Below, piece after piece: positions 58,146 through 64,000 of a stretch of 64,000 bases of DNA (within the stretch, counting starts at the first letter, position 1; each line of letters opens with the position of its first letter). Below the pieces are notes generated by a model. That model made no database searches, was not told where the DNA came from, and worked only from the letters and a program-made list of their open reading frames with translations. A program made the translations under genes and the position numbers. This stretch comes from Plebeiibacterium sediminum (GTDB lineage: Bacteria; Bacteroidota; Bacteroidia; Bacteroidales; Marinilabiliaceae), in contig NZ_JAPDPJ010000021.1 in NCBI RefSeq assembly GCF_026013605.1, forward strand, positions 1-64,000. Direction: 5' to 3'.

Positions 58146-59480
58146 ATGAATAAATTTAAATTACTATTAGCAATTGCAGTGCTCAGCATAATAACTACTG
58201 CCAAATCGTATGCTGAAGTAACTGACTCTACAAATGTTTTTTCTTTACAACAAGCTTTAAATCTTGCCGAGAAAAACAACAGGGAAATTTTAAAAAGTAT
58301 TGCAGAAGTAGACGGCGCTAAAGCTGACAATTTAAAAGCAATGGCATCTTTTCTACCTGCAATTGAATTATCCAGTACCTACTCATCTACTAACGATGCG
58401 CTCTATTCGTTTATGTACAAGTTACAACGGCAGGTTGTTTCTCCGGCTGATTTCGATCCTACCATCTTAAACGATCCGGGAACAAACGACATGTTTAACA
58501 CGCAGGTATCAGTAATGCAACCTATAATAAACGTTGATGCCTGGAATGGTAAAAGTGCTGCTTCAAGTGCTTTAAAAGCAACTCAGTTAAAGAGTGAATT
58601 TACTAAAGAGCATGTTCTTTTTGCTGTTAAGCAGACTTACTTTGGTTTACAACTGGCAAAAAACAGATTAACAGTAATTGAAAAAGCCCACAGTGCAGCT
58701 TCTGCATATTTAAAAATGGCAGAAGACAATATGAAACAAGGATATTTAAAAGACGCGGATGTGCTATCTGTAAAAGTAAGATTACTTGAACTTGAAGCTC
58801 AAAAGAAAGAAGCAGAAAATCAAATTCAGTCTGTATCGGAGATGCTTAACTTTTTAACCGGAAGAAATATTAACGCCCCAATACAAATAGCTGATCGTAT
58901 TGAGAAAATTGATTTTACAGCAAAAGGTATTAATGATGTTTCGAACAGAGCTGATGTTTTAGCAATGAGATATGGAATGAAAGCACACGAACAAATGAAA
59001 AACAGTGCAATGATGAAATTTGTACCTCGTGTAAATGGTTTTGGTATGTATAATATGTACGATGAAAACATTGGTGGTTTTGATGCAAATAGCTGGATGT
59101 TTGGCGTTTCATTACAATGGAAACTATTTAATGGTGGTCAGAATTTAGGCAACTATAAAAAAGCCAAAGCTGATTTTAATTATTCTCAAAACGATTATCA
59201 CCAATACCTTGACAAAGGCAATATGGAATTATCAGGAGCACTAAGAACCATTCATGTTACCGAAAGTAATGTTGTTACTTATGAAACAGCTTCGGAACAA
59301 GCTAAAGAATCGCTTAGAATAAGAACCAACAGATATAAAGAAGGTATGGAGCGTACTTCAGACTTATTAGCTGCAGAAGCTACTTATGCTGAGAGCGAAT
59401 TAAAATACTTAAACGCCATTTATCAATACAATATTTCAGTATTTAAGTATGAACTACTTTCTTCTGAATCAAAACTTTAA
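58146..59480 (+). CDS. TolC-family outer-membrane efflux protein
   Basis: A 444-aa protein with a signal peptide (about 1-23) and two OEP repeats of long helices and short strands (NVFSLQQALNLAEKNN at the start of the first; MFGVSLQWKLFNGGQN at the second). It should form the trimeric outer-membrane channel of the pump. The lipoprotein adaptor starts 39 bases downstream and the permease follows, so all three parts are encoded together. Confidence 0.94.
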   Translation: MNKFKLLLAIAVLSIITTAKSYAEVTDSTNVFSLQQALNLAEKNNREILKSIAEVDGAKADNLKAMASFLPAIELSSTYSSTNDALYSFMYKLQRQVVSPADFDPTILNDPGTNDMFNTQVSVMQPIINVDAWNGKSAASSALKATQLKSEFTKEHVLFAVKQTYFGLQLAKNRLTVIEKAHSAASAYLKMAEDNMKQGYLKDADVLSVKVRLLELEAQKKEAENQIQSVSEMLNFLTGRNINAPIQIADRIEKIDFTAKGINDVSNRADVLAMRYGMKAHEQMKNSAMMKFVPRVNGFGMYNMYDENIGGFDANSWMFGVSLQWKLFNGGQNLGNYKKAKADFNYSQNDYHQYLDKGNMELSGALRTIHVTESNVVTYETASEQAKESLRIRTNRYKEGMERTSDLLAAEATYAESELKYLNAIYQYNISVFKYELLSSESKL

Positions 59481-59519
59481 TCAAAACTAAATTATTTTAA
59501 ACTTATAATAATTACGATC

Positions 59520-60593
59520 ATGAAAATTCAAAAAATAGCTATCATATTTATTGCTGCAGGATTATTAATGCAAAGTTGTGGCAACAGTTCCGAAGAACAA
59601 ACTAAAGCTGATGGAGCAAAAATAACTACGCAAAATGTTGATTTGGCTAACATTTCAAAAACATACCAATATTCCGGTACTGTTAGCTCATTAAAGAAAT
59701 CGACTTTAAGCACAAGGATAATGGGACAAATTGATCAGGTTCTTGTTCATGAAGGAGATCAGGTTCAAAAAGGACAATTATTGGTATCGCTAAGAAGTAA
59801 TGATATTGATGCTCAAAAGAGTCAGGTTGAAGCCAATATTATTGCCGCAGAAGCTGCCTATAAAAATGCAGAAGCTGATCACAAAAGAATCTCATCGCTT
59901 TTTGAGAGTAAAAGTGCTACGCAAAAGGAACTGGATGATATTACAACACACTACCAGATGGCTAAAGCACAGCTGACTTCTGCTAAAAAAGCAAAAGTTC
60001 AGGTTGAAGAGACTTTAGCTTATGCTAACATCAGAGCTCCATATTCAGGTGTTATTACGGATCGTTTTGCAGATTCTGGTGATATGGCCAATCCAGGAAT
60101 GCCGCTTATTGCAATTGAATCACCAGATCAGTTTGAAGTTATTACACGAATTCCTGAAACAGAAGTAAATATTGTTGAGCAAGAAGATGCTGTAAAAGTT
60201 GAGCTTAAAAACTCAAAGGAAATTATTAAAGGTAAAATCACTCATATTAGTCCATCGAGTCGTTTTTCAGGAGCACAATTTGAGGCTCGTGTATTATTAC
60301 AACCTACTGATGAACAAAAAGAATTAATCAGAAGTGGAATGTTTGCTAATATTTCTCTTCAAAAAGGCGAAGAATCAAAAATTCTGGTTGCCGATAACTT
60401 AATTGTAAACCGAGGTCAATTAACCGGAGTATGGACTGTGAGTCAATCCGGAAGTGCTTTATTACGCTGGGTGCAATTGGGTAAAAAATACAATGGCCAA
60501 ACAGAAATACTTTCTGGCCTTTCTGAAGGTGATCAGTTAATCATCAAATCTGAGGAAAGATTATACGACGGCTTAATTGTAAAAGCACAATAA
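59520..60593 (+). CDS. RND efflux periplasmic adaptor lipoprotein
   Basis: A 357-aa membrane-fusion protein with a lipoprotein signal (AAGLLMQSCGNS). It contains a biotinyl/lipoyl-like hinge (VLVHEGDQVQKGQLLVSL and YANIRAPYSGVITDRF), a helical hairpin (about 95-160) and C-terminal beta domains. It bridges the TolC-like channel and the inner-membrane permease. Confidence 0.94.
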   Translation: MKIQKIAIIFIAAGLLMQSCGNSSEEQTKADGAKITTQNVDLANISKTYQYSGTVSSLKKSTLSTRIMGQIDQVLVHEGDQVQKGQLLVSLRSNDIDAQKSQVEANIIAAEAAYKNAEADHKRISSLFESKSATQKELDDITTHYQMAKAQLTSAKKAKVQVEETLAYANIRAPYSGVITDRFADSGDMANPGMPLIAIESPDQFEVITRIPETEVNIVEQEDAVKVELKNSKEIIKGKITHISPSSRFSGAQFEARVLLQPTDEQKELIRSGMFANISLQKGEESKILVADNLIVNRGQLTGVWTVSQSGSALLRWVQLGKKYNGQTEILSGLSEGDQLIIKSEERLYDGLIVKAQ

Positions 60594-60645
60594 GTAACCC
60601 TATTCTAATCAATTATATTATCCATTAATATAAACCTATTTTATA

Positions 60646-63600
60646 ATGAAAACAGGATTTGCAGGGTCTTTGGCCCGACTATTTATAAACTCAAAGCTAA
60701 CACCATTATTAATGGTAGCTTTTGTAATCATAGGACTTTATAGCTCCTATCTGACACCACGCGAAGAAGAACCTCAGATTGATGTACCTATTGCTGATAT
60801 TATGCTGCAATATCCGGGTGCCAGTCCTAAGGAGGTTGAATCGAGAATAGTTAAACCACTTGAAAAGGTTATTTCAAATGTAAAAGGAGTTGAGTACGTG
60901 CATTCTCAATCAATGCCTGAAATGGCCATGTTGATTGTTCAATTTTACGTTGGCGAAGATGTTGAGAGAAGTTTGGTGAAACTTTATAACGAGATTATGA
61001 AGAATATGGACCAAATGCCGCAGGGAATCACGCTGCCATTGATAAAGACCCGCTCTATTGATGATGTTCCTGCCTTAGGCTTAACTCTTTGGAGTGAAAA
61101 CTATTCTGACTATCAATTAAAAAGAGTAGCACAAGAGTTAAATTCTGAAATTGAGAAGATCAACGAAATTTCAGAAACCAGGATTATTGGAGGTAGAAAT
61201 CGTGAGATCAGAGTGGAGCTTGACAGGGATAAAATGACAGCCTTTGGCATGGATCCATTAATGATTACTCAACAAATACAGGCATCTAACCAACAGTTTT
61301 CATCGGGTTCATTTAACCAAAATAATAATGAGTATTTGGTTACCACCGGTAAGTTTCTTGAATCGGTTGAAGATGTATCAAACCTGGTTGTTGGAGTACA
61401 CGGAAAATCACCTGTATATCTGCATCAGATTGCAACCATAAGCGATGGTCCGGAATTGCCGGTTAGTTATGTATCATTTGGATACGGAAAAGCAAATGTA
61501 CACCAGTCTGAGTACAAAGGAGAATATTCAGCCGTTACTATTTCAGTTGCAAAAAGAAGAGGTGCTGATGCCATGCGTTTGGCTGAACAAATTCTGGATA
61601 AGATTGAGCACTTAGAAGGTGAATTAATTCCATCAGATATTCATGTGGAAGTTACCAGAAACTATGGTGAAACTGCTTCTGAAAAAGTATCAGAATTATT
61701 AATGCACTTATTGGGAGCTATTGTTTCGGTATCGATTGTAGTTATGCTTGCAATGGGATGGCGAGGTGGTTTAGTGGTATTTATTTCGGTACCTATTACC
61801 TTTGCTTTAACTATGTTCAGCTACTACTTCATGGATTATACTTTAAACCGTATTACACTGTTTGCATTAGTATTTGTAACTGGTATTGTGGTAGATGACT
61901 CCATTATTATTGCGGAAAATATGCACCGCCATTTTAAAATGAAACAACTACCATTTTTTCAGGCTGCTTTAAGATCTATTGACGAGGTGGGTAACCCAAC
62001 AATATTGGCCACATTTACAGTAATTGCTGCTGTTTTACCAATGGTTTTTGTATCTGGTATGATGGGACCTTACATGAGTCCAATGCCTATTGGCGCTTCT
62101 ATAGCCATGATCTTTTCATTGTTTGTTGCGTTAATGATTACACCTTGGTTGGCATATCGTTTATTAAAGCATGATGATAAAAAGGATGATGATAAGGATT
62201 ACTCGCTAGAGAAAACATTAATCTATAAGATTTATGATAAAACCATGCGTCCAATGATTGACAATAAAATGAAACGTTGGGGTTTTATTATAGGTGTTAC
62301 TGTATTACTGTTTGCTTCTGCCAGCTTATTTTTATTAAAAGTAGTTACAGTAAAAATATTACCATTCGATAATAAAAATGAATTTCAGGTTGTTATTGAC
62401 ATGCCCGAAGGTACCACACTTGAGCAAACTGCTAATGTTACAAAGGAATTGGCCGCTTATTTACGTCATCATGAAATGGTAACCAATTACCAAACATACG
62501 TAGGTGCATCTGCTCCTATTAACTTCAACGGATTGGTGCGTCATTACGATATGCGAAGAGGTTCAAATGTGGCTGATATTCAGGTTAACCTGGTTTCTAA
62601 AAACGACAGGGATACTCAGAGTCATGATATTGCCAAAGAACTTCGTCCTGAGTTACAGAAGATCGGTAAAAAATTCAATGCCAACGTTAAAGTGGTTGAA
62701 GTTCCACCGGGACCTCCGGTAATGTCGACTATGGTTGCTGAAGTTTACGGTCCAGATTACGAGGCTCAAAAAGATATTGCACTACAAATTAAAAAACTGT
62801 TTGCTACCACAGAGAGTGTTGTGGATATAGACTGGATGATGGAAGACGACCAGGAAGAATTCAAGTTTAACGTGGATAAGGAAAAAGCCATGTTAGCAGG
62901 TGTGAGTACACAACAAATTGTGCATGCACTAAACATGAATTTACGAGGTGCTAAAGTATCTAATCTGTATGCCGAAAAAGAGCATAGTCAGGTAGGTATT
63001 ACCTTAAGAATGGCTCAGGAAGAAAGAACCAGTATTGAGGATTTAAAGAAGATCAATTTAATGTCTTCGCATGGAAATATGGTAGCTGTGGGTGATTTGG
63101 TTGATATTACCAAAACCATCAAACCAAAGAGTATTTACCGTAAAAATCAAAAAGAAGTAGTTTATGTTACTGCTGATATTGCAGGTACTTTAGAAAGTCC
63201 GGTTTATGCTATTTTAGATATTTCAGACAGGCTGGATGAAATAGAAGTACCTAAAGGATACGAAATTGAAGAGTTTTATAACGGACAACCATTTTTAGAA
63301 GACAACTTTGGAATTAAATGGGATGGCGAATGGCAAATTACCTACGAAGTATTCCGTGACTTGGGTGCTGCCTTTGCAGTAGTATTACTAATCATCTATA
63401 TGCTTATTGTAGGATGGTTTCAAAACTTAAAAGTGCCGTTTGTAATGATGGTTGCCATTCCTCTTTCGTTAGTTGGAATCGTACTTGGACACTGGTTACT
63501 TAATGCATTTTTTACCGCAACATCTATGATTGGTATGATTGCCCTGGCAGGTATCATGGTCCGGAACTCCATACTACTCATCGACTTTGTTAACATCAGG

Positions 63601-63876
63601 CTCAAGGAAGGTATTCCACTAAAAGAGGCGGTTATTGAAGCAGGTGCTGTACGTACTACTCCTATCCTGCTTACAGCCGGTACTGTAGTAATTGGAGCTG
63701 TAGTAATTTTATTCGACCCAATATTCCAGGGGTTAGCCATCTCATTAATGGGAGGAACAATTGCTTCAACTTTCCTTACCTTATTAATAGTGCCATTAAT
63801 CTATTATATGGTAGAAAGAAAAAAATATAACGAATCTACACCTATTGAATCATCTGCTGATGAACAAGAAGTGTAA
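60646..63876 (+). CDS. RND-family efflux permease (AcrB-like)
   Basis: A 1076-aa inner-membrane transporter with 12 segments and two large periplasmic loops, the full length of the family. The proton-relay Asp pair is present in TM4 (GIVVDDSIIIAEN). The N-terminal half has the conserved PREEEPQIDVP and YPGASPKEVE segments. It exports substrates with the TolC-like and adaptor proteins encoded upstream. The substrate class (drugs, bile-like compounds or metals) is not decided; it lacks the heavy-metal CusA-type Met cluster as far as I can see. Confidence 0.95.
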   Translation: MKTGFAGSLARLFINSKLTPLLMVAFVIIGLYSSYLTPREEEPQIDVPIADIMLQYPGASPKEVESRIVKPLEKVISNVKGVEYVHSQSMPEMAMLIVQFYVGEDVERSLVKLYNEIMKNMDQMPQGITLPLIKTRSIDDVPALGLTLWSENYSDYQLKRVAQELNSEIEKINEISETRIIGGRNREIRVELDRDKMTAFGMDPLMITQQIQASNQQFSSGSFNQNNNEYLVTTGKFLESVEDVSNLVVGVHGKSPVYLHQIATISDGPELPVSYVSFGYGKANVHQSEYKGEYSAVTISVAKRRGADAMRLAEQILDKIEHLEGELIPSDIHVEVTRNYGETASEKVSELLMHLLGAIVSVSIVVMLAMGWRGGLVVFISVPITFALTMFSYYFMDYTLNRITLFALVFVTGIVVDDSIIIAENMHRHFKMKQLPFFQAALRSIDEVGNPTILATFTVIAAVLPMVFVSGMMGPYMSPMPIGASIAMIFSLFVALMITPWLAYRLLKHDDKKDDDKDYSLEKTLIYKIYDKTMRPMIDNKMKRWGFIIGVTVLLFASASLFLLKVVTVKILPFDNKNEFQVVIDMPEGTTLEQTANVTKELAAYLRHHEMVTNYQTYVGASAPINFNGLVRHYDMRRGSNVADIQVNLVSKNDRDTQSHDIAKELRPELQKIGKKFNANVKVVEVPPGPPVMSTMVAEVYGPDYEAQKDIALQIKKLFATTESVVDIDWMMEDDQEEFKFNVDKEKAMLAGVSTQQIVHALNMNLRGAKVSNLYAEKEHSQVGITLRMAQEERTSIEDLKKINLMSSHGNMVAVGDLVDITKTIKPKSIYRKNQKEVVYVTADIAGTLESPVYAILDISDRLDEIEVPKGYEIEEFYNGQPFLEDNFGIKWDGEWQITYEVFRDLGAAFAVVLLIIYMLIVGWFQNLKVPFVMMVAIPLSLVGIVLGHWLLNAFFTATSMIGMIALAGIMVRNSILLIDFVNIRLKEGIPLKEAVIEAGAVRTTPILLTAGTVVIGAVVILFDPIFQGLAISLMGGTIASTFLTLLIVPLIYYMVERKKYNESTPIESSADEQEV

Positions 63877-63890
63877 ATAATAATAACTCC

Positions 63891-63918
63891 TGAGCAGGCT
63901 CAATTAGCAACCTGCTCA
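63891..63918 (+). terminator. Hairpin after the permease gene
   Basis: TGAGCAGG (63891-63898) pairs with CCTGCTCA (63911-63918). Only a short T-rich stretch follows, so it may be a processing or leaky termination site before the last gene. Confidence 0.5.
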
Positions 63919-63950
63919 AGAGTCTTGTTTAACTCACAAAATCTATAAAC

Positions 63951-64000
63951 ATGAAGATGCTTGTAGCAACAGCAGTAGAAGAGTATCGCGAAAAACTGGA
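63951..64000 (+). CDS. Start of a gene cut by the window edge
   Basis: An ATG at 63951 opens a frame (MKMLVATAVEEYREKL) that runs off the end, 75 bases after the permease stop. The N-terminal strand-helix pattern would suit a small PII-like or ACT-like alpha/beta protein, which sometimes follows RND pumps. The fragment is too short to assign. Confidence 0.5.
   Translation, partial: MKMLVATAVEEYREKL

Overview
The window is a piece of an AT-rich chromosome of a Bacteroidota bacterium. Four things support this: promoters of the TTTG-N19-TAnnTTTG type (for example relA at 3555-3585), a type IX secretion C-terminal domain on a protease, lipoproteins with an acidic patch behind the lipid cysteine, and gene families typical of the phylum (the BT_3928-like protein beside tpiA, folP-cdaA, DUF6913, DUF4465). 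Butyrate kinase and phosphate butyryltransferase beside acetate kinase and phosphotransacetylase point to a fermentative or facultative anaerobe, perhaps of the Marinilabiliales; that placement is only an impression. No rRNA, tRNA, CRISPR array, insertion sequence or prophage was seen. This is mostly core chromosome.

Layout. 1-3.5 kb: an ECF sigma factor, a 690-base spacer with an 11-bp periodic repeat array, and a long RelA/SpoT enzyme whose hydrolase site is degenerate. 3.7-4.7 kb: a small membrane-protein operon (YtxH, holin-like, 85 aa). 4.8-8.0 kb: a cobalamin riboswitch controlling a BtuB-like TonB receptor and a BtuG-like surface beta-propeller lipoprotein. 8.1-12.9 kb: ligA, DUF6913, and an LpoB plus COG3014-like lipoprotein pair. 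13-20.8 kb: two orphan sensor histidine kinases around a DUF1275 membrane protein and a SulP transporter. 21-24.5 kb: a duplicated DUF1599 protein, a BT_3928-type membrane protein, tpiA and prmA. 24.5-35.4 kb: a 1511-aa exported protein of unknown function, then a run of closely spaced genes (adhesin-like protein, Xaa-Pro aminopeptidase, GT2, TlpA-like, DUF4465 lipoprotein). 35.4-37.6 kb: a T9SS-exported serine protease.

37.6-47.3 kb, all on the minus strand: a cation/proton antiporter, then buk, ptb, ackA, a divergent 3-hydroxyacyl-CoA dehydrogenase, pta and monomeric icd. Terminators split these into separate units, but together they handle acyl-CoA/acyl-phosphate energy conservation. 47.4-51.6 kb: dnaX and a DNA topoisomerase III. 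dnaX is split over two frames joined by a textbook A AAA AAG slip site directly before a stop codon. 51.8-54.9 kb: an unknown protein, a one-domain DEAD-box-like protein, a MaoC dehydratase and an MFS transporter. 54.9-57.8 kb: a TIGR01777 epimerase, a small membrane protein, cdaA (c-di-AMP synthesis) and folP. 58.1-64 kb: a complete RND efflux operon (TolC, lipoprotein adaptor, permease) and the first codons of a further gene cut by the window edge.

The strongest observations are the dnaX programmed -1 frameshift, the 11-bp phased repeat array at 889-976, the large uncharacterised exported protein at 24519-29054, the isolated degenerate DEAD-box domain, and the B12 uptake locus.
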